Program-made: the position numbers and the translations under genes
Shown here: in pieces, positions 38,000 through 46,719 of the stretch
Numbering within the stretch: the stretch's first letter is position 1
Layout of the letters: every line of letters starts with the position of its first letter
The notes under the pieces: generated by a model
The model's input: only the letters and a program-made list of their open reading frames with translations
Database searches by the model: none
Told to the model about the DNA's origin: nothing
NCBI GenBank assembly: GCA_003116975.1
Contig: BGKB01000100.1
Coordinates: forward strand, 166,390-230,389
DNA from: Aurantiochytrium sp. KH105
Lineage: Eukaryota > Sar > Bigyra > Thraustochytrida > Thraustochytriidae
Length of the DNA: 64,000 bases
Direction of reading: 5' to 3'

Positions 38000-40900
38000 T
38001 CATTCGCCCGTGTCCATTGGCGCCTGGCCATCCTGCGACTGCGACCCCTGCCGCGCGCTCGCATCGCCCGCGTCTATATCGTTGGCTTTGGATTCTTTGG
38101 TTTCCTTGACATCGGACGCATCCTCGCTCTTGGATTCCTCCTCTTGCGCGGCGGAAGTGTCTTGCGTGCCATTGGCCGCGTCGCCGTTCGCCTCTGACTT
38201 GAGAGCCGCCGGGTCAGACTCCGCAGTGGCAGACTTTTCGTTTTCCTGTTCAGTTTCCTGCTTTTCCTCCTCTTCCTGCTTGACGTTCTCGTTCTTCACG
38301 TCGCCCGCCACCTCCGAGGAAGAACCCGTTTCATCCTGGTCTGAAGTCGACATCACGTCCGTTAGCAAGACTGCAAAGGATTGATCCCTCGAACGAGTAA
38401 AGGTAACCGTGCGCTTCATGTGCAGAATGTTTTGCATCTGTGCAAAGAGGAGGCCAAAGTCGGCCAGGCTCTGCGCAGCACGCAAAGCACGATGGAAGCG
38501 GAAAGCGTGCCGTGTTGCCATGATAACAGCGCGCTGCGCCTTGTCGTGATTCACCGCATATGGGCTACCCACAAAGAGGTCAAAGTAGGTCCCCATCACG
38601 TCCACCAAGACAGGTCGAATTTTCACCCAGGCCGGGTTCGGCTCGTTCTTGATACTCTTCAGCACGCTAATCACCTCGTTGGTCTTCTCGAACCAATCAG
38701 ATTGTTTGTTCTCGCTCAACCACTCATCCGACTTGCAAGAGAGATTCGGGTTGGCTCCATGGCCTACCGTAAGCGACTCGAGCGCGAGGAGACTTGCCAC
38801 GAGTCGCAAAATGCGAGACACAAATCCCTCGACGCGAGACTTGTTCAGGAAGGTCGCTTCATCCGCGCGCAAATCATCAATGGTCACGGTCGAGGCACGC
38901 GCGGGCTCCGTCTTGGCGTCAGTGGTCGTCTCCGTCTTGGTGTCATCAGTCTTCTTATCCTCATCCTCATCCTCATCTTCGGCAGCAGACTGCTGCTGCT
39001 CTTCGTCCTGTCCGTCTGCACCTTCTTTTGAAGCGGCCCCCGCCTCGTACGTAAGTGCATGGATAAGGACATTGTCGTTCATAAGGTCCTGCTTGAGAGC
39101 CTCCAAAGCCTCTTCGGGATCCTCCTTTGCCTTCTCCACATTGGCTCGACACTCTTCCACCTTTTCCTTGAACTCCGCTTCGGCCTTGTGCAGTTCCGGG
39201 GTTTCCCAGGTCGTCTCGCGTGTCTCGGCGTGGTAATAGTACTCGCGGCCGTCGTCCGTCTGCACCGTGCGCCAAATCTTTGCTTTCTCGGCAGCCTCTG
39301 CAAGCTGCTTCTCCGCCTCGCTTAAAAGAATCTTTGCCAGCTTGACAACGCGCGAGTCGCCGTCCGCAGTATCCGATTTGCCACGCACATATTTTTGGAT
39401 GCGCGTCGCGGAGAGTTCCTGCTGCGCCTGCGCCTGCGCGCGAAGAAACGAGGCCCACAAATCCGAAAGCGTGTGATAGAGCGCATTCTCACGCGCGCCG
39501 CGGATGTCGAGGGACGCGAGTAGCTGCTTTACTTCATCCTGGGACCAAAAGACACCCCATTGCCCCGTTCGCGCCATTTCCACAAAGACAACCGGAAGGG
39601 CCAAGGTGTCAAAGACCCAGTACCTGTTAAAGTACCGGTCATAGCCGACTGGTTCCATGCGAATGGCACGCTCTCGGATCTGCCGTTCAAGGTCGACGCG
39701 GGTTGCCTCGAGCTCCTCGCGCCGCGCATGTAGCTTGTCGCCCTTGTCCGAGAGATCCTTTTCTGCTCGCTGCACCTCGCGCTGCACCTGTTGCTGCTCG
39801 CGACTGAGACGGTGCAGTTCTTCAATACGGACTTGGATGAAGCTGCGCATTGCACGCGTATCCATGGCCATGTCTGTGAGTGCCGTTGCGAGCCGGAGCT
39901 TCTCATCGACGGAGACCAGACTCAGATCACCGCTTTGGTTGAGAGACAGGAGCGCCTCCTGGAGAATCGGCATGCCCTTTTGAAAGGGCCCAGCAAAGTC
40001 TGTGGTGTTCTCGGCCTTGTCCACGTCCACGAACTTGTTCCCCCGCCGCAGCTTAAGAGCTGCCATGGGCGAGGTCGCTTCACTCCCGCCCATTTCGCCT
40101 CCGGTCACGCCTTCCGAAAGGCCCGGCACCTGGACTGGTGGCAGACGGTATTTGGGGTCGCGACGGATCACGCGCTCCTCGTAAACACGCGAAAACATGC
40201 CGTCGAGCTTGCGGGCATCATTGTACAGCTTGGTGTGCGACTTGTTGAAGCGGCGACAGTTCCGAAAGACTTGTCGCACGTCTGCAGCGAGACCCTCGTG
40301 GCCACTGCCGAGACAGTCGAACTCGTAGAATCGCGCATCCATGGACACGAGATCTTCCACGACCGGTTTCTCTTCGCCGTCCTCATCATCCTCGTCCTCC
40401 TCTTCGTCCATGTCCACATCCTCATCCGGGGCGGGCGTAGCACCACCCACCTGCTGACTCGCGCCGTCATCGTCATCATCGTTGCCAGTGGTGCCTCGAC
40501 GCCAATCGATGGCTTCCTGGTAACGATTGCCCTCTGGAGCTCGGTCAGTGTCGTAGTGGCCATCGTGCATGCGCTTACGAATTGTTTCCAAATCCATGGG
40601 CCGTTTGATGATCTCAAAGTAGTTGGGCGCATCGTGTAACATTGGATCCACAGGCACGCAAAAGGGCGGGCTTGCAACGTCATCCATAATTTCCATCAAG
40701 AGCTCGTCGCACGTGCTCAAGAGATCGGGGTCAAATTCAAGACAGGCCAACGTGAGGTCGCGATGCTGTCGCTGCGGCTGGCCAGGATGCTGGTTCTCGG
40801 GATTAAATTGCCACGCGAGGTAGAGGTCCTCGTCAGTCCGTAGCTGGTGCAACAAGAGGCGACGCGCAATCTCGGGCCACGACATTTCATTGATCATACC

Positions 40901-43900
40901 CACAGGCGCCGGCCAGAGCTCGTCGCTGTTGTACGGATAAGAGGGTACAGCAGCATCGTGACCTGCCAATTGGATCGACTTGCGGTGACTGCGACCCGAC
41001 CGTCGCGTGGAGATTCCTGCCGTGTCTTCCACGCCATAGACGAATCGACTATTCGCGCGCCCAAAGCTCGAATCCTCCTCGCCACCGACCTGGTCGCAAA
41101 GGAATTTGACGAGAGCCATACAGACGTCATCAGCGCCAGACTTTACAAATCGCTCGCGGAAGATAGCAAAGGTCTCCTCAGCAAATGCATTGCGGTCCAT
41201 AAAGGTATCGTCCATGATGTACATGACCGTGCGCACCGTGCTCCACAGCTGCAGCATCATGGCAAAGCGCATGCCTTCAACAGAGAAGCTTCCTGGCTGG
41301 AAACCAGCCCATGCGCCCACCTCAGCATCCTTGAAATTAGCATCGGGCACCGGCGAGGAAAACCGGTATTGCAAAAGACGATCAAAGTCCACAAAGGCCG
41401 GGTCGCAGGGAAGAAAGCGTGGAACAGGGCGTCTGGTAACCTTTTCCTTGTGCGCTAGCGCAGCAACAAATGCGCTGGCAATCTCCTTGCCCGCTGCCTC
41501 GCGCTCACGGTCCTCCTCCACGATTTCAAGATCATCAGGAAGCCCAATGCCGTTCTCGATCATGCGACGCTGTTCCAGCTCACGACGCTGTGCATCACGC
41601 TCGCGCTGTTTTTCCGTCTTGCTAGCCTCCTTGGCTTCCTCGGTGATGCGAATCCGTTCACGCTTCACGTAGTTGCGCGAAGACCGATCCATGTCGCGCA
41701 AACCGCGCGAAATGTAGTCATTCATGGCGCGCATCCCCAGGATCATGGGAATGCGATCCTTTTCGTTGGCGAGCATGCGATAGAGCTCCTCCACAACATA
41801 ATAGACACTTTCGAGTATATCGTCTTCGGTGAGCTGGACGGAGCCTTCTTGAAATTCGGCCTCGGCAGAGTCGTCGCCAGCCTTGAACCCGCGACGACGA
41901 GGCATTTCCCGCGAATTGTCCTGAGTCGCCTCAAGAAGGATCGAGTCCAAATCGGTGGAACGTTCACACGAGTCAATGAGGTGGAGAAAGCGGTGGCAGG
42001 CCTCGAAGATTTTCCACACGCGAGCAAAGGTATCCGCATAGTGCACAGCTGGTGCCACGGGCACATTCGGACCGGCGATACGGTAGCGAACCTTTTCCGT
42101 TTCTAACCAGAGTGTCGGATCGCCGTAGGCAAGTGTCATACTCAGACGGATGACGCGATCAAGTTTGACGCGCTGCCGAGGTCTTTTAGCCACCTCTTCC
42201 GCAACCACGGCTGGATCCATACTGGTCAGCTTTTTCATGTGCGAGTGGCTACCCGGGGATTTCGCACGACGCGAGCGCTTGCGTGCGCGAAGCGTGTCCT
42301 CTTCGTCCTCGGCACTCTTGGGGCCATCGCCGTCACCGCCCTTACCGCTGTTGCCGCCGCCTGCACCGCCGCTGCCACCACCGCCAGCACTGCTACTTCC
42401 GCGCTTGCGTTTCTTTTGGCCGCTCGTATCGCTAGTGTCGACCTCCATAGCAGCGTCATCTTTGACACCCTTGCCATGCTTGCCATCTTTGTTGTTGCCC
42501 TTTCCGGAACCGCCGGCATGATTGGAGCCTTTTCCACCGCCCCCTGCGGCGTCCCCATTGGCATCACGAGCCGCGGACCCATCCGCGGCCTGTGAGCTCG
42601 ATGAAGCCTTTGCAGAAGACTTTGCAGAAGCACCTGTTGCATCTTTAGAATCATCTCCGCCAGCCTTGGCGCCGCCCCCACCGGCACCAAGATCTCTGAA
42701 GGTCATGAGCTGCGCTGGCGAAGGCTCGTATTGCTCGCCTTCCGGGTCCTTGATCTGGCGCTGCCATCGTTCCTTGATGGAGAGCGCCAACGCCGAAATG
42801 TCGGGATCGAGATGTTTACGAAGCCTGCCAATGAGTTTGCCCATCATGGTGTTGATGAGAGTTTCGGTGTCGACAAACTTGATGCGGTCCAAGCGCACCA
42901 GAAGCTCAAAGATCTTCTTCCGCTGGGCCCCGCGAGCGTTCTTAATGTACTTGTCCGCCACAGCGTCCTGCATCTTTTCGTCGGGACCAACGCCAATATA
43001 AGTGATGATTTTTGCACAGCAGTCGGTGACGACGGCTACATCCTTTTTGCTTGGTTCCTTGTCGCCATGCATCTTCCAAGAACGTACAATCTCCTTTGCC
43101 ATGGGTGCAATCTTCTTGTCGGGGTGCTTACGCAAACGCTTGACAATGCGCGCCGCGCCCGTGTCGTGCAGGAGATCGGCATTGACGCTGCACGTGGCTA
43201 GTTTTTTCAGCAACACACGCAAACCCTTGTTTTCCTTCTCCTGCAGGTCCGCCAAGGCAGTTCCAGCGCGCGTAAGGTATTGAGTGTCCTTGACAGTCAT
43301 GCTTTTGGGTCTGCGATGCGCGGGCGCGGAGGGCCGCGAGCGCGACTTGGCTCGTTTGCCCCCAGTAGTAGATGCCGCGTCGTCGGCTTCAGCGTCTTCA
43401 AAATATGCCTCCCCCTGACCACCGCCGTCAAGCTCATCGAGACGACGATTCCGCGTGTGCATGCCGCCATAGCCACCGCCACGCATGGCGCGAAAGGTGT
43501 AATTGGTGCAGTTTATCACTCCGTCGAGGCCCTCGAGCACGCTTGCGATTTTGGCGTTTGCAAAACCGAACATTTCCGGTCCGGAGATGGCCGTGCCCTT
43601 GGATGGCAGCCCGTTCCGTACCTTGCAGTCGTTGACATGGCGCAACACCTGAAGCCAGACGGCTGATGAGGATGCCTCTTCCCAGCTGAGATCGCCGTTT
43701 TCGTGAATCACGCGAAAACGCGGCCCATCAACGCCCTCTAGGATCTCGCTCGTGTACACAGCTTTTTCAGTGGGTGACACGGCGCAAGTGTACTGGCGCT
43801 GCGATCGAAAGCCAACAGGAAAGAGATGTTTCGACGAGTAGTACTTGCGGTCGAGGTGGATCTCTCCAGCGTCTTGCACAGTGATGCCGCCAACGGTAAA

Positions 43901-44614
43901 AGGCGCGGGCGTCGCTTGCTGAAGGCTCTGCGCCTGGGCATAGGCTACTTCACGTGTAAGATTTGGGTCGAAATGCGGGACCTTGATGCTCGACTTGCCG
44001 CTGGATCCGCCTGTCGGGGTAGAGACTGCCTTTTTAGCTGAGCTGCTGGCAATGCGAATGAGTCTGGAATCGAGCATCTCAATGACCTGCTCGTGACTTC
44101 CCGCTGGCGCAGATGCGCGCGGCGTGCGGACTAAGGCGTGGCCATTGTAACGGAGCGGTGCCACCACCGTCCCGAACACGGTCAGATCCTCGAGAAGACC
44201 TGGCATGAGCCAGACGTCGCGCAGATCGACCAAATGGCCATCATCATCGTACACTGCAAAGTTGTCGAGGGTCTGCACGGTTTTCTCGGACTTGTCCTTT
44301 TCATCAAAGTCCTCTGCGTCGAGTTGTCCCTCGAGGAGCTCGGGTGCGCGTTCCTTGTCCCCGTCTGCAAGTTCCAGTAGGCGCGCCTCGCCGAGGCCGA
44401 TTTCGTCCCCGTCGTCGTTGGCTACGCGTGCGAGGAGGTTCTCCAGAACGGTTTGCGTAAACGGCAGGCAGTCGGGTTTGGTGGCGCGTTCTTTCTTGCG
44501 CCTGCCTTTGGCCGCCTCGGCCGCGATCTGCGCCGAGGCGTTCTCTGCCGCCGCGCGCGCCTGCCGCCTGGGTAGCGTGCGTCCCGGCAGGCTGTACGTC
44601 TTCTTGCGAGGCAT
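38000..44614 (-). CDS. Large chromatin regulator: FYR, two TFIIS-N-like, bromodomain, WHIM-like and WW domains
   Basis: A single 2204-codon exon starting ATGCCTCGCAAG. Domain order by reading: basic N-terminus; FYRN/FYRC-like region about 248-360 (IHLDRKYYSSKHLFPVGFRS ... YTSEILEG ... FRVIHENG); TFIIS-N-like helical bundle about 455-515, with a second related unit about 560-620 (LIGRLRKHLDPDISALALSIKERW); acidic, Gly/Ser/Lys-rich linker about 640-790 with many KR clusters; bromodomain about 1300-1475, split by an acidic insert, with the acetyl-lysine Asn in NCRRFNKS; a WHIM/D-TOX-like region (IRMEPVGYDRYFNRYWVF, about 1650); a WW domain about 1785-1810 (WRTVQTDDGREYYYHAETRETTW); acidic C-terminus. 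It resembles the BAZ/ACF family and transcription-elongation readers. I see no PHD finger and no ATPase. Confidence 0.85.
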   Translation of the reverse strand: MPRKKTYSLPGRTLPRRQARAAAENASAQIAAEAAKGRRKKERATKPDCLPFTQTVLENLLARVANDDGDEIGLGEARLLELADGDKERAPELLEGQLDAEDFDEKDKSEKTVQTLDNFAVYDDDGHLVDLRDVWLMPGLLEDLTVFGTVVAPLRYNGHALVRTPRASAPAGSHEQVIEMLDSRLIRIASSSAKKAVSTPTGGSSGKSSIKVPHFDPNLTREVAYAQAQSLQQATPAPFTVGGITVQDAGEIHLDRKYYSSKHLFPVGFRSQRQYTCAVSPTEKAVYTSEILEGVDGPRFRVIHENGDLSWEEASSSAVWLQVLRHVNDCKVRNGLPSKGTAISGPEMFGFANAKIASVLEGLDGVINCTNYTFRAMRGGGYGGMHTRNRRLDELDGGGQGEAYFEDAEADDAASTTGGKRAKSRSRPSAPAHRRPKSMTVKDTQYLTRAGTALADLQEKENKGLRVLLKKLATCSVNADLLHDTGAARIVKRLRKHPDKKIAPMAKEIVRSWKMHGDKEPSKKDVAVVTDCCAKIITYIGVGPDEKMQDAVADKYIKNARGAQRKKIFELLVRLDRIKFVDTETLINTMMGKLIGRLRKHLDPDISALALSIKERWQRQIKDPEGEQYEPSPAQLMTFRDLGAGGGGAKAGGDDSKDATGASAKSSAKASSSSQAADGSAARDANGDAAGGGGKGSNHAGGSGKGNNKDGKHGKGVKDDAAMEVDTSDTSGQKKRKRGSSSAGGGGSGGAGGGNSGKGGDGDGPKSAEDEEDTLRARKRSRRAKSPGSHSHMKKLTSMDPAVVAEEVAKRPRQRVKLDRVIRLSMTLAYGDPTLWLETEKVRYRIAGPNVPVAPAVHYADTFARVWKIFEACHRFLHLIDSCERSTDLDSILLEATQDNSREMPRRRGFKAGDDSAEAEFQEGSVQLTEDDILESVYYVVEELYRMLANEKDRIPMILGMRAMNDYISRGLRDMDRSSRNYVKRERIRITEEAKEASKTEKQRERDAQRRELEQRRMIENGIGLPDDLEIVEEDREREAAGKEIASAFVAALAHKEKVTRRPVPRFLPCDPAFVDFDRLLQYRFSSPVPDANFKDAEVGAWAGFQPGSFSVEGMRFAMMLQLWSTVRTVMYIMDDTFMDRNAFAEETFAIFRERFVKSGADDVCMALVKFLCDQVGGEEDSSFGRANSRFVYGVEDTAGISTRRSGRSHRKSIQLAGHDAAVPSYPYNSDELWPAPVGMINEMSWPEIARRLLLHQLRTDEDLYLAWQFNPENQHPGQPQRQHRDLTLACLEFDPDLLSTCDELLMEIMDDVASPPFCVPVDPMLHDAPNYFEIIKRPMDLETIRKRMHDGHYDTDRAPEGNRYQEAIDWRRGTTGNDDDDDGASQQVGGATPAPDEDVDMDEEEDEDDEDGEEKPVVEDLVSMDARFYEFDCLGSGHEGLAADVRQVFRNCRRFNKSHTKLYNDARKLDGMFSRVYEERVIRRDPKYRLPPVQVPGLSEGVTGGEMGGSEATSPMAALKLRRGNKFVDVDKAENTTDFAGPFQKGMPILQEALLSLNQSGDLSLVSVDEKLRLATALTDMAMDTRAMRSFIQVRIEELHRLSREQQQVQREVQRAEKDLSDKGDKLHARREELEATRVDLERQIRERAIRMEPVGYDRYFNRYWVFDTLALPVVFVEMARTGQWGVFWSQDEVKQLLASLDIRGARENALYHTLSDLWASFLRAQAQAQQELSATRIQKYVRGKSDTADGDSRVVKLAKILLSEAEKQLAEAAEKAKIWRTVQTDDGREYYYHAETRETTWETPELHKAEAEFKEKVEECRANVEKAKEDPEEALEALKQDLMNDNVLIHALTYEAGAASKEGADGQDEEQQQSAAEDEDEDEDKKTDDTKTETTTDAKTEPARASTVTIDDLRADEATFLNKSRVEGFVSRILRLVASLLALESLTVGHGANPNLSCKSDEWLSENKQSDWFEKTNEVISVLKSIKNEPNPAWVKIRPVLVDVMGTYFDLFVGSPYAVNHDKAQRAVIMATRHAFRFHRALRAAQSLADFGLLFAQMQNILHMKRTVTFTRSRDQSFAVLLTDVMSTSDQDETGSSSEVAGDVKNENVKQEEEEKQETEQENEKSATAESDPAALKSEANGDAANGTQDTSAAQEEESKSEDASDVKETKESKANDIDAGDASARQGSQSQDGQAPMDTGE

Positions 44615-44770
44615 CTTTTTCTCGTTTCAAAATCCGTTTCGCTGTTGCTCGCGCGCTCTGCTCCCGCGCACCTGCCCCGACGCGCCCCGCCTCGCGCCGC
44701 GCCGCGCCGTGGCCGCCTGCAGGTCTCGCTCGCCCGCGACTCCGCCCGCCGCGTTTCCTTTTCGCCCGTC

Positions 44771-44799
44771 GCAGGCAGGCAGGCAGGCAGGCAGGCAGC
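44771..44799. repeat. (AGGC)n microsatellite
   Basis: Perfect GCAG/AGGC tetramer run of about seven copies in the divergent promoter. Confidence 0.85.
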
Positions 44800-45230
44800 A
44801 GAGGCAAGCCAAGCCGCCCCTTATCGTTCGCCTCAAACCGATTTCAAACCAGCCCAGCGGCGCCTCGCCCGGCCGTCCGCGGCGCCTCCGCGGCGCGCGT
44901 CCGCGGCGCCTCCGCAGGGCCCTCCGCGCGTCCCGCCGCGCCGCGCCGCGCCGCCGCGCCGCGCGCTCGGTCTCCGCGCGAGCGAGCGAGCGAGCCGCCG
45001 CTGCGTCGAGCTCGCTGGCCCGGGCTGCCTGCCTGGTTAGCGCTATGCTCCGTATAGGCTGCGCTTGCGCCGCCAGTTAGCCGCGCGGTGGCCGCCGTTT
45101 GCTCCACTGTGCGGCCGCCGCGCTACTACCGCCTATCGCCGGCGCACACTGGCCTATCGACCCCGTTCGGATTCGCCGTTCCTCCGCGGCCAGCCAGCCA
45201 GCCTTCGCCCCTCCCTCGCCTCCTGCTTTT

Positions 45231-45308
45231 GCGCCACTTGCCCCCGCGCGCCGCAAGTGCGCCTTCCGCGCGCCGCAAGTCGCGCAAACCGCCGCCGCAA
45301 GTCGCGCG
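45231..45308. promoter_or_regulatory. Cluster of four CGCAAGTG/CGCAAGTC-like motifs
   Basis: CCACTTGCC at 45234-45242, CCGCAAGTGCGC at 45251-45262, GCCGCAAGTCGCGC at 45272-45285 and GCCGCAAGTCGCGCG at 45294-45308. Spacing between neighbours is about 20 bp. Function as a protein-binding site is inferred only. Confidence 0.45.
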
Positions 45309-45678
45309 AAAATTTCCCTCCCCTCCTTGGCCCCCTTTCTCCTCCTCCTCCTCCTCCTGCTCCTTCGCCGCCGCCGCCGCCGACCCCGCCACCGCCACGC
45401 CGCGCCGCGCCGCGCTCGCAGGCAGCCGGGCAGACCTCTCTCCCGCTCTCTCCGCGCAGGCCCGCCGCGCCGCCCGCCCGCGGCGGGCTCGCGGGGCGGC
45501 AGAGCGAGGCCGCGGGCATGGAAAATATCCTCGGCTGGCCGGCCATCTCATCCTCCTGGTATCAGCAGCAGCAGGCAGGTCGCGCGCGAATAGCGAGCGC
45601 GAGGGAGAAGAAGAGAAGAGCGCGGGAGGCGCGGCGGGCGCGGGCACACCGCGGAGGCAGACAGGCAGGCAGACCTGC

Positions 45679-46494
45679 ATGCGCGCGGAGAGGCTCGCGA
45701 GGCGCGCGGGGGCGGCGCTGCTCGTGCTGGCGGCGCTGCGGATGCTGGCGGGCCTGCTGCCGCTGGCGACGCGGGCCCCCGCGACGGCCATCGCGGAGAG
45801 GGCCATGTCCGCGACGACGGCGACGGCGGCGGGCGCGCGGCTGCGCCTGCAGACGCAGCGGTGCCAAGAGGGCGCCGCGGACGACGCCCCCGGGGCGGCG
45901 CCGATCGTGGTGCGCGCGGTGCGAGGGGACGGCGAGCCTGTGAGCTGGCAGCGCGCGCTCGAGGCCATGCGGCAAGAGGACGACTTTCAAGACGCGCTGT
46001 CCGAGAGCGTGCGAGAGGCCCCCTGGGAGGCGGTCTTCTTTGAGACAAGACCTACGTCGAGCACGACGGCTGCAGAGGATGTCTTTGAGTTCGTCCTCGT
46101 GCCAAGCCGTGGACTGCAAACGGTCGCAACGGCTGACCTTGAGACCTTTGCTGAGCAGCTTGCTGCGGCAGAGTCTGCGGGTCGCGCGACGGCTGTCTTT
46201 ACGAATCTTGGCGGCGACGCCACGCTCGTGGTACCCACGATTCCTGCGGCATTAGCGGACGCACAGGACGCTTTTCGCCACGTGGGACCCTATTTTCGAG
46301 CGACAAAGACGCTTCCTGGGTCGACCCGAGCGCTTTGGCAATCTATAGCGGAGTCTATGACCGAGCGCATGAGCCAGAGAGGCGCTCGGCCTGTGTGGCT
46401 CAGCACCTCGGGACTCGGCGTGTACTATCTGCACTTTCGCCTGGACGACAGGCCCAAGTACTACACGTACGCGCCATTCAAGGGATGGACATGA
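45679..46494 (+). CDS. DUF6940-like protein
   Basis: A 271-residue frame from ATG 45679, which produces an N-terminal Arg/Ala/Leu-rich hydrophobic segment (about 10-35) that could be a signal or mitochondrial presequence. A shorter start at ATG 45805 (229 residues, MSATTATAAGARL) is also possible; upstream of 45679 the frame is open without a convincing ATG. The C-terminal half resembles DUF6940-type proteins: VSWQRALEAMRQEDDFQDAL, APWEAVFFETRP, VFTNLGGDATLVVP, FRHVGPYFRA and a strongly conserved-looking end with PVWLSTSGLGVYYLHFRLDDRP and KYYTYAPF. The biochemical role is unknown to me. It is divergent from the large chromatin gene. Confidence 0.72.
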   Translation: MRAERLARRAGAALLVLAALRMLAGLLPLATRAPATAIAERAMSATTATAAGARLRLQTQRCQEGAADDAPGAAPIVVRAVRGDGEPVSWQRALEAMRQEDDFQDALSESVREAPWEAVFFETRPTSSTTAAEDVFEFVLVPSRGLQTVATADLETFAEQLAAAESAGRATAVFTNLGGDATLVVPTIPAALADAQDAFRHVGPYFRATKTLPGSTRALWQSIAESMTERMSQRGARPVWLSTSGLGVYYLHFRLDDRPKYYTYAPFKGWT

Positions 46495-46719
46495 TGTAAA
46501 AAGAAAAAAAAAAGAAAAAAGGGAGAAAATAGCCGTTGGCCGAGACCATGACTCGGGCTTCTTTGAACTTCTCCTTTGAACTCCGAATCAAGTCGGTATA
46601 CCGATGACACGTCGTTCCCACGGGACTCGGTCTGATGCCATCGGCCTGGCTTGTCGAAAGAAAATAAACGGAGTGGTAAAGCGTGCCGGAGAGCGCACTG
46701 ACGCGCTCTCGCGTCACCG
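46495..46719. other. Intergenic gap
   Basis: 225 bp between two plus-strand genes; a poly-purine A-rich run (46496-46527) follows the stop. Nothing else is recognisable. Confidence 0.4.

Larger units (their letters stand above)
44615..45678. other. Divergent promoter region of the chromatin regulator and the DUF6940-like gene
   Basis: About 1.06 kb, very GC-rich. It carries an AGGC tetramer run (44771-44799), GCCGCG repeats (about 44930-44970), GCGA tetramers (about 44978-44994) and a CGCAAGTG motif cluster (45231-45308). Open frames on both strands are compositional. Confidence 0.5.

Noticed and set aside
45088-45678. N-terminal extension of the DUF6940-like protein by 197 residues
   Set aside because: Arg/Pro/Ser-rich promoter composition, overlaps the CGCAAGTG motif cluster, and other frames there are also open.
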